From assembly GCF_000153025.1 (NCBI RefSeq), contig NZ_CH672430.1, positions 1 through 43,300 on the forward strand: a stretch of 43,300 nt of DNA, read 5' to 3'. The translations under genes and the position numbers were made by a program. Below are positions 29,112 through 38,712 of the stretch, one piece after another; the first letter of the stretch is position 1, and each line of letters opens with the position of its first letter. This DNA is from Marinomonas sp. MED121 (GTDB taxonomy: Bacteria > Pseudomonadota > Gammaproteobacteria > Pseudomonadales > Marinomonadaceae). Under the pieces are notes generated by a model. The model made no database searches and had not been told where the DNA came from. It saw only the letters and a list, made by a program, of their open reading frames with translations.

Positions 29112-29137
29112 ACCCACTTATCGACACTATTACCCAC
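29103..29137 (-). promoter_or_regulatory. MraZ operator: four GTG-type boxes at 10-bp spacing
   Basis: On the minus strand the boxes read GTGGG, GTGTC, GTGGG and GTGTG, at 29133-29137, 29123-29127, 29113-29117 and 29103-29107, each separated by five bases. E. coli MraZ binds TGGGN direct repeats with the same 10-bp period between the promoter and mraZ. The last two boxes overlap the candidate mraZ start codons, so binding could also affect translation starts or the correct start may be the most downstream one. Operator function is inferred from this match. Confidence 0.6.
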
Positions 29138-29333
29138 AATTTAACACTTTTTAAAAAATAAATATGATTTATTGTGTATAAATTACAAAAAAAGCGACAA
29201 AAAAGTCTCTTCACACGCAAAAAGCGGCAAAAGTAGGCCTCAGAAATAAAAATGAACAACAAAAGTGTACAAATGGTGTTTTGATAATTGGATAACACAA
29301 GAAAAAGAGATTTAGAAATGAGAAAGGAAAATT

Positions 29334-29685
29334 GCAAGTTGGTCGATAAGCCGGGTTCTGTCGTGGACAGTCATTCCTCTCGAACATGTATCGCTACATG
29401 CCTCTAGCGACCTACCCGAATCCAGCGCGGGTCACGCCAATGGATTCCTATTTGGTCTTGCTTCAGGTGGGGTTTACCTTGCCACATACTGTTACCAGAT
29501 GCGCGGTGCGCTCTTACCGCACCATTTCAACCTTACCGGCAGTAAACTGCTTAGGCGGTATTTTTTCTGCTGCACTTTCCGTAGACTCGCGCCCCCCAGG
29601 CGTTACCTGGCACCTTACCCTGCGAAGCCCGGACTTTCCTCCATAACACTGAAACAGCATTACAGCGACTGCCTGACCAACTTGC
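29334..29685 (-). ncRNA. rnpB: RNase P RNA (bacterial type A)
   Basis: The catalytic RNA that removes 5' leaders from tRNA precursors. On the minus strand the conserved GAGGAAAGTCCGGGC lies at 29641-29627, followed by GGTGCCAGGTAACGCCTGGGG, a GGTAAGAGCGCACCGCG region, and the 3'-proximal ACAGAACCCGGCTTA at 29361-29347. The ends pair as a P1 helix (GCAAGTTGGTC with GACCAACTTGC), which sets the ends to within a few bases. Length is about 352 nt against 377 in E. coli. Apparent plus-strand reading frames across it are shadows. Confidence 0.96.
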
Positions 29686-29692
29686 GACGCGC

Positions 29693-29721
29693 ATAATACT
29701 GACAGGAATAGAAAATAACAA
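29693..29721 (-). promoter_or_regulatory. Sigma-70-type promoter for rnpB
   Basis: TTGTTA (29716-29721) and TATTAT (29693-29698) on the minus strand are separated by exactly 17 bases. The expected start is at about 29685, which agrees with the first paired base of the RNase P P1 helix. The agreement between promoter and RNA end supports both calls. Confidence 0.75.
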
Positions 29722-29809
29722 GGAAAACATGCTCATCTAAATGAAATTTACACCACAAAAATATTAATCATTAAAATTTAAGCATTTCAAAACGAAATGA
29801 GATTAAAAA

Positions 29810-31132
29810 CTAATCAATTGGCAAACTTAAGCACACCTCAAGGCCACCCAACTCATGATTTCTAGCACTAATATCACCATGATGCGCCGCCAAAATACGC
29901 TGAGCAATGGTTAAGCCCACACCAAATCCGCCACTGTTCGCCTCTCGCGCTTCTGAAGAGCGATAAAATGGATGAAAGATCTTCTCAAGTTTAACCTCAT
30001 CAACACCAACACCCGTATCTCGAACCAGAATAATGGCATTTGAACCTCGCTCCGAAATAGACACAGTCACAATTGAACCTTCACCTGAATAAAAGCAGGC
30101 ATTACGCAACACATTTTCCAATGCATGCCTAAGCTGCACAGGATCAATCAGTAACTTACAAGACAGGGATCCTGTTTGCACAATCTCAATATTCTTCAAC
30201 TGAGATTCAAATACGACATCATCCACAATCGAAGATATCCACGCAGCAACATCAACCTCCTGCTTCACTAACGCTTCTTCTTCAAGCCGACTAAGCAGCA
30301 GCACATTACCGATCAAGGCATCAAGCTCATGCAGCTCATTTCGTATTCGATCTAAATAATTAAATTGGGATGCATCTCCATGCCTATCCTCAGCGAGCAC
30401 TAACGCCACTTCAATACGAGCCAAAGGCGTTCTTAGCTCATGGGACACATCTCGCATCAGGCGCTCTTTCGACATCAGCACCCCTTCCACTCGAGACGCC
30501 ATTTCATTGAATTCCAGAGCCAGCTTACCAATAGCGTCAGATCTTTCTGCTAATTTATAATCCAGTCTCGCATCCATATTTCCCTGACCAAAGGCGCGAG
30601 CCATTTTTTGCAAACTGACTAACGGGCCCAACAACCAATACGCCAATACTGCACTGGAAAATAGAAGACCAAATAAGGACATAACCATTAGAATATTTGC
30701 ATTAGGAGGTCGCATATCTTCATTAGGCCTAAAGATAAGCATATAACCACGGTCAGACTCACTACGAATTTGCGCAAACTGACTACGATGAAAGTCAGAG
30801 GCGGGATAAGATGATAACTCACCCATATCATCTTCCATCAACTCATCCATCCCAAAGTCTTTAGGCAAAGGTAACAATAAAGCTCGTCCATTCTCTTCAT
30901 ACAAAAACAAACGACCATTCAACTTTTGCTCCTGCATTTCAGCTGAACGCCTCAATAAGCGCATACCTGACGATTCATACTGAGAGACCAACAGCTCCCC
31001 CGTATCACTTAACTCCTGATGAGACAAATCGCCACGCTTTTGAGTTAACTTGATAATGCCGGCCCCTAAGGTCACCACTAACAAGTTTGAAAGCAAAATC
31101 ACCAAAAATACTTTTAGAAAAGTACTGCGCAT
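29810..31132 (-). CDS. CpxA-like sensor histidine kinase
   Basis: An inner-membrane kinase (440 residues). Helix 1 lies at ~7-28, a periplasmic sensor at ~30-145, helix 2 at ~147-168, then HAMP to ~220. The dimerisation domain has the phosphorylated His231 in DVSHELRTPLARIE, and the ATPase domain has Asn344 (N box), DTGVG at 372-376 and GGFGVGL. It lies five bases after a CpxR-like regulator and should phosphorylate it. The sensor domain is Met- and Asp-rich in its second half (DELMEDDMGE), but the signal is unknown. Envelope stress by analogy with CpxA is inference. Confidence 0.85.
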   Translation of the reverse strand: MRSTFLKVFLVILLSNLLVVTLGAGIIKLTQKRGDLSHQELSDTGELLVSQYESSGMRLLRRSAEMQEQKLNGRLFLYEENGRALLLPLPKDFGMDELMEDDMGELSSYPASDFHRSQFAQIRSESDRGYMLIFRPNEDMRPPNANILMVMSLFGLLFSSAVLAYWLLGPLVSLQKMARAFGQGNMDARLDYKLAERSDAIGKLALEFNEMASRVEGVLMSKERLMRDVSHELRTPLARIEVALVLAEDRHGDASQFNYLDRIRNELHELDALIGNVLLLSRLEEEALVKQEVDVAAWISSIVDDVVFESQLKNIEIVQTGSLSCKLLIDPVQLRHALENVLRNACFYSGEGSIVTVSISERGSNAIILVRDTGVGVDEVKLEKIFHPFYRSSEAREANSGGFGVGLTIAQRILAAHHGDISARNHELGGLEVCLSLPID

Positions 31133-31137
31133 TTCGC

Positions 31138-31836
31138 TTACTTACGCATTTCTTGATCAACAAAAATATAGCCAACACCGCGCACGGTTTTAATTCTCGG
31201 CTCACCATTGATTAAGGTGCCCACTTTTTTGCGCAAATTACTAATGTGCATATCTAAACTACGATCATACATAGTTAACTTCCTACCCAAAGCCTTTTCG
31301 GATAACTCTTGCTTAGTCAACACTTGACCTGGCAAGCTCAACATACACTCAAGCAAAGTATACTCAGAGGTTGTTAATTCAATTAGCTCCCCCTCTAAAT
31401 AAACGCTTCTATCTTTTCTTTGCAGCAGCAAATTACCAGACACTAAATCGGTGGCCAAATCTTCTTCTTTATCATTGGCAGCTCGACGCAAAATTGCTTT
31501 GATTCTTGCCAACAATTCTCTTGGGTTAAAAGGTTTTGACAAATAATCATCAGCCCCCATTTCTAGCCCTAAAATACGATCTATATCATCCCCTTTCGCA
31601 GTCAGCATAATGACTGGTACTTTGGATTTGGCACGGATCAACTTAAGCGTCTCAAAGCCATCTAACTCTGGCATCATGACATCTAAAATAACTAAATCTG
31701 GAGATTGTTTAACCAGTAAATCTAAGGCTTCAACTCCATTCCACGCATGCAACACCTCATAACCTTCCCCTGAAAAGTACTCTTTAATTAGGTCCGAAAG
31801 ACGCGCATCATCATCCGCCAATAGAAGCTTAACCAT
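31138..31836 (-). CDS. CpxR-like OmpR-family response regulator
   Basis: Receiver domain (1-~120) with acidic ADDD at 7-10, phosphoacceptor Asp52 in LDVMMPELDG and Lys101 in LSKPF. A winged-helix DNA-binding domain (~135-232) follows, ending IKTVRGVGYIFV. The segment LGRKLTMYDRSLDMHISNLRKKV closely follows E. coli CpxR, which is why I call it CpxR-like. It is transcribed first, with its kinase five bases downstream. No cpxP-like gene is nearby. Confidence 0.87.
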   Translation of the reverse strand: MVKLLLADDDARLSDLIKEYFSGEGYEVLHAWNGVEALDLLVKQSPDLVILDVMMPELDGFETLKLIRAKSKVPVIMLTAKGDDIDRILGLEMGADDYLSKPFNPRELLARIKAILRRAANDKEEDLATDLVSGNLLLQRKDRSVYLEGELIELTTSEYTLLECMLSLPGQVLTKQELSEKALGRKLTMYDRSLDMHISNLRKKVGTLINGEPRIKTVRGVGYIFVDQEMRK

Positions 31837-31935
31837 TTACCACCCCACAATTTACTCAAACATTTAACGCTGCCATTTACAGCTTATTAACAGTGACAAA
31901 ATTTTACCTCACCAGTTGCATAATACCTGTGGCAT

Positions 31936-31950
31936 TTTCAATTTATTTAC
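31936..31950 (-). promoter_or_regulatory. Candidate CpxR box upstream of the two-component operon
   Basis: The minus strand reads GTAAATAAATTGAAA, a near match to GTAAA-N5-GTAAA with one mismatch in the second half. It lies about 100 bases before the regulator start and could mediate autoregulation. A+T-rich intergenic DNA can yield such matches by chance. Confidence 0.3.
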
Positions 31951-31977
31951 AATCCAACCCAATAAATTTTAGGCAAT

Positions 31978-32003
31978 AAAAAAGCCGACAAGTCGGCTTT
32001 TTT
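31978..32003 (-). terminator. Rho-independent terminator after purA
   Basis: A GCCGAC/GTCGGC stem with a two-base loop, extended by A6 and T6, lies 27 bases beyond the purA stop. It separates the purA transcript from the two-component operon. Confidence 0.9.
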
Positions 32004-32009
32004 ATCATT

Positions 32010-33352
<1,343 letters not shown>

Positions 33353-33365
33353 TCAACAAAAAGTG

Positions 33366-34544
33366 TTATTTAGTCGCAGCCACTAGCTGCCATTCACCCT
33401 GGATTTGAGCCAAGGTATAATCATAATCGACCTGGCTATCCAATTCGGTTAGCTGCTCAACTACTTGATAATTTTGCGCACGTAAAGCTTGTATTGCCTG
33501 CCATAAAGACACATCTGTCGCCACTGGCACCAAGACTCTTTTCGCTTTTTCAACCTTGATATCCGCAAGCGACACCAAGGTTTTTAAATCTGTACTAAAA
33601 CCCGTCGCTGGACGCGAACGACCAAAGACTTCGCCTATATTGTTATAGCGACCACCTCTGGCAATTGCATTACCAAAACCTGGCACATAGGCTGCAAAAA
33701 CCAACCCTGTATGATAGCTATAAGATACCAAGTCACTTAAATCAAAATGTAATCCCACATTAGGAAAACGTGCCTGCACCTGTGTTTTTATAGCAACAAG
33801 ACTTGCAAGGGCATCTTCAATTTTTTTGCCTGCACCTGCAAAAATCGCCTGAGCTTCGGCTAATACTTTTTCGCCACCACAAAGCCTAGGCAAGGCAATC
33901 AACCAGGCCTTTTGCTGTTCAGAAATAGACAATGAGCTAACAAATGACTCCAACTCAGGCAATGCCTTAGAGCGATAAAAGTCAGCGAGCGTTTCTTTGT
34001 CACCCTCATTAATTGAGCTGGCTTCGATCACGCCACGCACAATATCAACATGCCCCAAATCTAAAACAGGGGATTTAATGCCAGCAACCTCAAGCGTTTC
34101 CAGCATTAAAGATAAAATTTCTATATCACTCTCAACGCCACCATGCCCATACAACTCAGCCCCCATTTGAATTGGGCTGCGGCTTCCATCAAGACCTGCC
34201 GGAATAGTTCTAAGCACACTACCACAGTAACTTAAGCGCTGAACGCCCTGCTCTTTAATACAGCGAGCATCAATACGTGCAACTTGTGATGTAAAGTCAG
34301 CGCGTATACCCATTAATCGACCAGACAATTGATCAATCACTTTAAAGGTTTCCAGCTCCAAATCTGAGCCAGCACCTGTTAATAATGAGTCAAGGTATTC
34401 AAGTAAAGGAGGGATTACTAAGTCATATCCCCAACGACCATGAAGATTAAGTAGCACTCTTCTAAGCTGTTCAATTTTCTCAGCCTGTTCTGGAAGAGCC
34501 TCATCAACTCCCTCAGGAAGCAACCAACGGTCTGTCATTAACAT
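33366..34544 (-). CDS. hisZ: HisZ, ATP phosphoribosyltransferase regulatory subunit
   Basis: A 392-residue paralogue of class II histidyl-tRNA synthetase that activates short-form HisG in the first step of histidine synthesis. Start region DRWLLPEGVDEALPEQAEKIE, catalytic-core-like RADFTSQVARIDA and RLSYCGSVLRT, and motif RGGRYNNIGEVFGRSRPATGFS near the C-terminus. It lacks the anticodon-binding domain of true synthetases. hisZ next to purA is common in Pseudomonas relatives and implies a short HisG elsewhere. ATG 34544 has AAGAGG close by; ATG 34538 is an equally good start. Confidence 0.93.
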   Translation of the reverse strand: MLMTDRWLLPEGVDEALPEQAEKIEQLRRVLLNLHGRWGYDLVIPPLLEYLDSLLTGAGSDLELETFKVIDQLSGRLMGIRADFTSQVARIDARCIKEQGVQRLSYCGSVLRTIPAGLDGSRSPIQMGAELYGHGGVESDIEILSLMLETLEVAGIKSPVLDLGHVDIVRGVIEASSINEGDKETLADFYRSKALPELESFVSSLSISEQQKAWLIALPRLCGGEKVLAEAQAIFAGAGKKIEDALASLVAIKTQVQARFPNVGLHFDLSDLVSYSYHTGLVFAAYVPGFGNAIARGGRYNNIGEVFGRSRPATGFSTDLKTLVSLADIKVEKAKRVLVPVATDVSLWQAIQALRAQNYQVVEQLTELDSQVDYDYTLAQIQGEWQLVAATK

Positions 34545-34552
34545 AATTCCTC

Positions 34553-34750
34553 TTAGCTACGGATAAAATAAAGCATCACTAAACCAAGAAACATACTAAC
34601 AGCACCCAAAATACGTAGATTCAAATCTGAACTAGCGATTGCTTTTGCCATTATTTCTCGCCACACATTTGGTGCTAAAAAAGGTAACACACCTTCAGCG
34701 ATCAATAACAAACTGGCTCCTACGAGTAGCGACTGCAACAATTCCTGCAT
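34553..34750 (-). CDS. DUF2065 (YjeT-like) small inner-membrane protein
   Basis: A 65-residue protein with two hydrophobic helices (~7-27 and ~44-63) joined by a short charged loop (PNVWREIMAKAIASSD), matching DUF2065. E. coli yjeT likewise sits between hflC and purA, so position supports the call. The function is unknown. It precedes hisZ by eight bases. Confidence 0.88.
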   Translation of the reverse strand: MQELLQSLLVGASLLLIAEGVLPFLAPNVWREIMAKAIASSDLNLRILGAVSMFLGLVMLYFIRS

Positions 34751-34774
34751 AGATTCTCTTTATTACAACCATTA

Positions 34775-34799
34775 AAAAACCGGGTCGAGCCCGGTTTTT
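34775..34799. terminator. Rho-independent terminator after hflC
   Basis: A CCGGG/CCCGG stem with outer A5/T5 forms a hairpin with T-runs on both strands. It lies 72 bases past the hflC stop and only 24 bases before the DUF2065 start. It presumably ends hflK-hflC transcription, but a promoter for the next operon appears to overlap it. Confidence 0.8.
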
Positions 34800-34802
34800 G
34801 TA

Positions 34803-34830
34803 ATCATACCATGTTTCCCATTTGAACAAA
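34803..34830 (-). promoter_or_regulatory. Candidate extended -10 promoter for DUF2065-hisZ-purA
   Basis: The minus strand has TGGTATGAT (34803-34811), an extended -10 element, with a weak TTTGTT 16 bases upstream (34825-34830). The predicted start (~34796) lies at the foot of the terminator hairpin, so the leader would begin with that stem-loop. Confidence 0.4.
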
Positions 34831-34870
34831 CAGACCCTCAAACAGGAAACTCAGTATTAAAACACCACTT

Positions 34871-35740
34871 TTATTGTTCTGCCTGATTCAGATATTTAAA
34901 GAATTCACTATCTGGCTTCAAGACAAACACATCTCCTTGATTACCTAAGCTTTCACGATAAGCCTGAAGGCTTCGGTAGAACTCATAAAACTCAGGATCT
35001 TGAGTATAAACATTAGAGTAGACAGATGCAGCTGTTGCATCACCATCACCTCGAATCATCTCAGACTCACGAAATGCTTCAGCCTCTAATACGACTTTTT
35101 GTCTATCAGCATCAGCTCGAATACCTTCTGCAAGCTCAAGACCTTTCGATCTATGCTCACGAGCTTCTCGCTCACGCTCAGTACGCATACGCTGGTACAC
35201 CGACTCAGAAACATCTGGCGGAAGATCAATTCGTTTAACACGAATATCAATCACAGTGATACCTAATTGCGCTTTAGCAACTTCATTCAAATTATCACGC
35301 AATTCAGTCATCAAACTATCACGTTGACCAGATACAACTTCGTGCATGGTACGCTCACCAAACTGATTACGAAGACCTGTATCGACTAATGACGTCAAGA
35401 CACGATTGGCATTAATCTCATCACCGGAAGTTGCGGTATAGAACTTATCAACAGACTCGATACGCCATTTCACATAAGAATCAACAATTACAGCTTTCTT
35501 CTCTAGTGTTAAATAACGCTGAGGTCTTGAATCTAAAGTCAAAATACGCGCATCGAACTTTTTGATCTCGTTCATAATAGGTATTCTAAAGTGAATACCC
35601 GGCTCAACATCGTTATCAACGATTTCACCAAACTTCAATACAACCGCACGCTCAGTTTCATTAACAACATAAAGCGTCTGAGATGCTGCAAAAACACCCA
35701 ACACCACCACAAATAAAGCGACAAATGATATACCTTTCAT
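34871..35740 (-). CDS. hflC: HflC, FtsH-modulating SPFH protein
   Basis: An inner-membrane SPFH/band-7 protein (289 residues) that forms a large periplasmic cage with HflK around FtsH and limits its proteolysis of membrane proteins. One N-terminal helix (~4-20), then VNETERAVVLKFGEI, VDSYVKWRI, and a long charged coiled coil rich in Arg/Glu (RTEREREAREHRSKG onward). Its ATG shares a base with the hflK stop (TAATG). Confidence 0.96.
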   Translation of the reverse strand: MKGISFVALFVVVLGVFAASQTLYVVNETERAVVLKFGEIVDNDVEPGIHFRIPIMNEIKKFDARILTLDSRPQRYLTLEKKAVIVDSYVKWRIESVDKFYTATSGDEINANRVLTSLVDTGLRNQFGERTMHEVVSGQRDSLMTELRDNLNEVAKAQLGITVIDIRVKRIDLPPDVSESVYQRMRTEREREAREHRSKGLELAEGIRADADRQKVVLEAEAFRESEMIRGDGDATAASVYSNVYTQDPEFYEFYRSLQAYRESLGNQGDVFVLKPDSEFFKYLNQAEQ

Positions 35741-36969
35741 TAGTTGCGGCCCTCTCTACGTGTTACACCTTGACGTTTTCTGATCTCATCTAAAACCTGA
35801 TCAGTTAAGTCACTGATATTGGCTGTATCATAGCTAGCAACACCCGAAGCTGTTGTTTTGCGTTCAGACACTATTTTGTCAAGCGGTAGATACATCATGT
35901 TATTTCCACCCTCAACATCAACAACGACTTTGTTTGCATTACCGTAAACATCTTCCACAGTTTCAATATACAAACGACGACGCGTTACTTCAGGCGCTTT
36001 AACATACTCTTGATACAAACGATCAAAACGATCCGCCTGACCTTCCGCCCTGGCAACAACTTCAGAGCGATAAGCTTCAGCTTCTTCTCGAATACGTTGT
36101 GCACGACCACGAGCCTCAGGTATCACACCATTAGCATAAGACTCTGCTTCGTTACGAACACGCTGTTCATCCTCTTTCGCCTTGATAACATCATCAAATG
36201 CAGCCTGCACCTGTTGTGGCGCCTGTACATTTTCCACGTTCACCTGGGAAATCAACAAGCCTGTACCATAGTCGTCAATGTATCTTTGCAACCTTGTCTT
36301 AACATCCTGAGCTAAAAGCTCACGACCTTCTGTCAAGATCTGATCCATTTCAGAGCTACCTACCACATGACGCAAGGCACTTTCTGTCGCTTGCGACAAG
36401 CTACTTTCAGGGTCACGAACATTCAGCAAGAAATCTTTAGGATTTTGCACTAAATATTGAACCGATAAACCAACCTCTACGATCGCCTCATCTTCGGTCA
36501 ACATAAGCGCTTTGTGGTCATGTGAACGTACTTTGGTCACATTCTCAGATTGCACACTATCAATTAGAGGTGGATTCCAATGCAGTCCAGGCATTACCGT
36601 TTCATGGTACTTACCAAGGCGCAAAACAACACCACGTTCCTGCTGATCCACCTGATAAACACCAGAGGCCGCCCAAAGCGCAGTAACAGCAACAACACCG
36701 ACAGCAAGCAAACCACCACTCATCTTACCGCCAAGACCGCCACCACTAGGGCCGCCTGAGCCACCCTTATTGCCTTTGACACCTATCATGTCCATCAGCT
36801 TACGGAAAGCTTCATCAAGGTCTGGTGGCCCTTGGTCATTACGACCTTTACGGCCCCAAGGGTCATTATCACCTTGACCATTATCATCAGGTCGACCATT
36901 TCCAGAATTCTTGTTCTTATCTGGATTCCATGGGTCATTGTCGTTATTACCCGGTTCATTCCAGGCCAT
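35740..36969 (-). CDS. hflK: HflK, FtsH-modulating SPFH protein
   Basis: HflC's partner (409 residues). It has a long hydrophilic cytoplasmic N-terminus full of Asn, Asp, Gly and Pro, a Gly/Ser-rich stretch (KGGSGGPSGGGLGG), one transmembrane helix at ~85-103, the SPFH core starting VDQQERGVVLRLGKYHE, and a coiled coil with EARGRAQRIREEAEAYR. The ATG has a GGAGATC ribosome site. It starts 21 bases after hflX, so hfq-hflX-hflK-hflC are likely cotranscribed. Confidence 0.96.
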   Translation of the reverse strand: MAWNEPGNNDNDPWNPDKNKNSGNGRPDDNGQGDNDPWGRKGRNDQGPPDLDEAFRKLMDMIGVKGNKGGSGGPSGGGLGGKMSGGLLAVGVVAVTALWAASGVYQVDQQERGVVLRLGKYHETVMPGLHWNPPLIDSVQSENVTKVRSHDHKALMLTEDEAIVEVGLSVQYLVQNPKDFLLNVRDPESSLSQATESALRHVVGSSEMDQILTEGRELLAQDVKTRLQRYIDDYGTGLLISQVNVENVQAPQQVQAAFDDVIKAKEDEQRVRNEAESYANGVIPEARGRAQRIREEAEAYRSEVVARAEGQADRFDRLYQEYVKAPEVTRRRLYIETVEDVYGNANKVVVDVEGGNNMMYLPLDKIVSERKTTASGVASYDTANISDLTDQVLDEIRKRQGVTRREGRN

Positions 36970-36990
36970 ACTAGATCTCCACTAATAAAA

Positions 36991-38325
36991 TTAATCTAAA
37001 AGCCAAGGGTCAAGCTCTTGCCTGTCTTGCATAAATGCAGACAAACCACTTTCAGGCTTAACACCGGCGTTCGCTAAAATAGTCAAATAATCACTTTTGG
37101 GTATGCAAATTTTTAACACAGAGGAACCAGCTTCATCATAGGTCTCTGATAAAACGGCACCCTGATCAAATAACATTGCCCTAAGGCGCCCAGCACTAGC
37201 AGGTAACACCAAGGTTTCTCGAATAACATCAATTGCTAACACTTCAGCAATCGCTTGGCGCAACAAGTCAATTCCAGTACCCTGCTTGGCAGAAATCCAA
37301 ACTCGATACGGCATACCATCTTCATTACGATCAATCCTTGGCTCAACATCTGCCAAATCATCAATCTTATTAAAGACCAACAAGGTAGGAATTTCATCAG
37401 CATCAATTTCTTTTAACACTGCATTCACATGCCCGACATTTTCATCACGATTAATGTCACTTGCATCAACAACATGTAAAAGCAGATCCGCTTCAGAAGA
37501 CTCTTTCAAAGTCGCCTGAAATGCTTTAATCAGTTTGTGGGGTAATTGGCGAATAAAGCCCACAGTATCAGCCAAAACAACCGCACCTACTTGCGCCAAA
37601 TCCAAACGGCGTAACGTTGGATCCAATGTGGCAAATAATTGGTCGGCAGCAAACACCTCAGCCCCAGTAATAAAGTTAAACAGGGTTGATTTGCCCGCAT
37701 TGGTGTAACCCACCAATGACACAGTTGGCACTGCAGATCTATCACGTGAACGGCGGTTTTGGTCTCGTTGGGAACTTACTTTATCTAATCGTTTTTGAAT
37801 AGATGTAATTCGTTCACGAAGTTGACGCCTATCACTTTCTAGCTGAGTCTCACCTGGGCCACCACGAACACCAATACCACCTTTTTGTCTTTCAAGGTGA
37901 GTCCAACCTCTTACAAGACGGGTTGCCATATGCTGTAATTGCGCCAACTCAACTTGCAACTTACCTTCATGGGTTCGCGCACGCTGAGCAAAAATATCCA
38001 ATATCAGTCCAGTACGATCTAGAACACGACATTGCAAAGCTTCTTCTAAATTTCTTTCTTGGGAAGGAGAAAGCGCATGATCAAAAAGAACGACTTGCGC
38101 CTCTTCTTTTTCAACAATTTCGCGCACTTCATCAAGCTTGCCTTTACCAATAAAATATTTAGGGTCGGGTTTTTGGCGAGAGCCAGTAACCACTGCGACA
38201 GGAGCGATACCAGCTGAGGTTGCAAGCTCTACAAACTCTTCTGGGCCATATTGAATCTCACCATTGTGAAATTCAATATGAACTAAAACAGAAACATCGC
38301 CACTTTCAGGACGTTCAAAAAACAA
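36991..38325 (-). CDS. hflX: HflX, ribosome-splitting GTPase
   Basis: A translational GTPase (444 residues) that splits stalled or heat-damaged ribosomes. N-terminal glycine-rich domain (GSRQKPDPKYFIGKGK, GGIGVRGGPGETQLE), then the G domain with G1 GYTNAGKST at 206-214, G3 DTVGF at 253-257 and G4 NKID near 318. The start appears to be TTG 38325, with a strong GAGGT eight bases upstream, a weak codon offset by a good ribosome site. It follows hfq after 36 bases. Confidence 0.95.
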   Translation of the reverse strand: MFFERPESGDVSVLVHIEFHNGEIQYGPEEFVELATSAGIAPVAVVTGSRQKPDPKYFIGKGKLDEVREIVEKEEAQVVLFDHALSPSQERNLEEALQCRVLDRTGLILDIFAQRARTHEGKLQVELAQLQHMATRLVRGWTHLERQKGGIGVRGGPGETQLESDRRQLRERITSIQKRLDKVSSQRDQNRRSRDRSAVPTVSLVGYTNAGKSTLFNFITGAEVFAADQLFATLDPTLRRLDLAQVGAVVLADTVGFIRQLPHKLIKAFQATLKESSEADLLLHVVDASDINRDENVGHVNAVLKEIDADEIPTLLVFNKIDDLADVEPRIDRNEDGMPYRVWISAKQGTGIDLLRQAIAEVLAIDVIRETLVLPASAGRLRAMLFDQGAVLSETYDEAGSSVLKICIPKSDYLTILANAGVKPESGLSAFMQDRQELDPWLLD

Positions 38326-38361
38326 ATTTAATTACCTCAGTTTGCCTTAGTAATAGACAAA

Positions 38362-38607
38362 CTATTCAGCAGCATCTTCTGGCTGATCAGGAGATGGTAT
38401 ACGGATCGTACGAGAAGGAACAACAGTCGAAATCGCATGCTTATACACCATTTGACTTACTGTGTTCTTCAGCAAAATTACAAACTGATCAAATGATTCA
38501 ATTTGCCCTTGCAACTTAATACCGTTAACCAAAAAGATAGAAACAGGTACTCTCTCTTTGCGTAAAACGTTTAAATAAGGGTCTTGTAGTGATTGCCCTT
38601 TTGACAT
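38362..38607 (-). CDS. hfq: Hfq, RNA chaperone
   Basis: A hexameric Sm-like protein (81 residues) that pairs small RNAs with mRNAs. Sm1 region from [20 protein letters not shown] and Sm2 YKHAIST are clear, and SLQDPYLN at the N-terminus forms the proximal-face sRNA site. The acidic tail is short (PDQPEDAAE). I chose ATG 38607 because AAGGAG lies six bases upstream; an ATG at 38613 touches that site. The 105-base gap to miaA carries a small inverted repeat. Confidence 0.97.
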   Translation of the reverse strand: MSKGQSLQDPYLNVLRKERVPVSIFLVNGIKLQGQIESFDQFVILLKNTVSQMVYKHAISTVVPSRTIRIPSPDQPEDAAE

Positions 38608-38631
38608 TGTCATCTCCTTAAAAAATTGACT

Positions 38632-38652
38632 TGAGATTCAAATTAAATCTCA
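38632..38652. repeat. Small inverted repeat in the hfq leader
   Basis: TGAGATT and AATCTCA are 7-bp complementary arms around a seven-base spacer, 25 bases upstream of the hfq start. In the transcript it would be a weak hairpin just ahead of the ribosome site. It could take part in hfq autoregulation, or be chance in an A+T-rich leader. Confidence 0.3.
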
Positions 38653-38712
38653 TTAAAACAATATTGTAGATAGTACATTATTTCTTTCTTGTTTACCCTA
38701 TATAATCCTGCT

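Noticed and set aside
29386..29736. Short open frames on both strands between mraZ and the sensor kinase
   Set aside because: They overlap RNase P RNA, whose conserved segments and P1 pairing explain the sequence.
38300..38330. TTG start of hflX as a possible truncation
   Set aside because: A strong GAGGT ribosome site is correctly spaced and the protein has full family length, so the rare start codon is acceptable.
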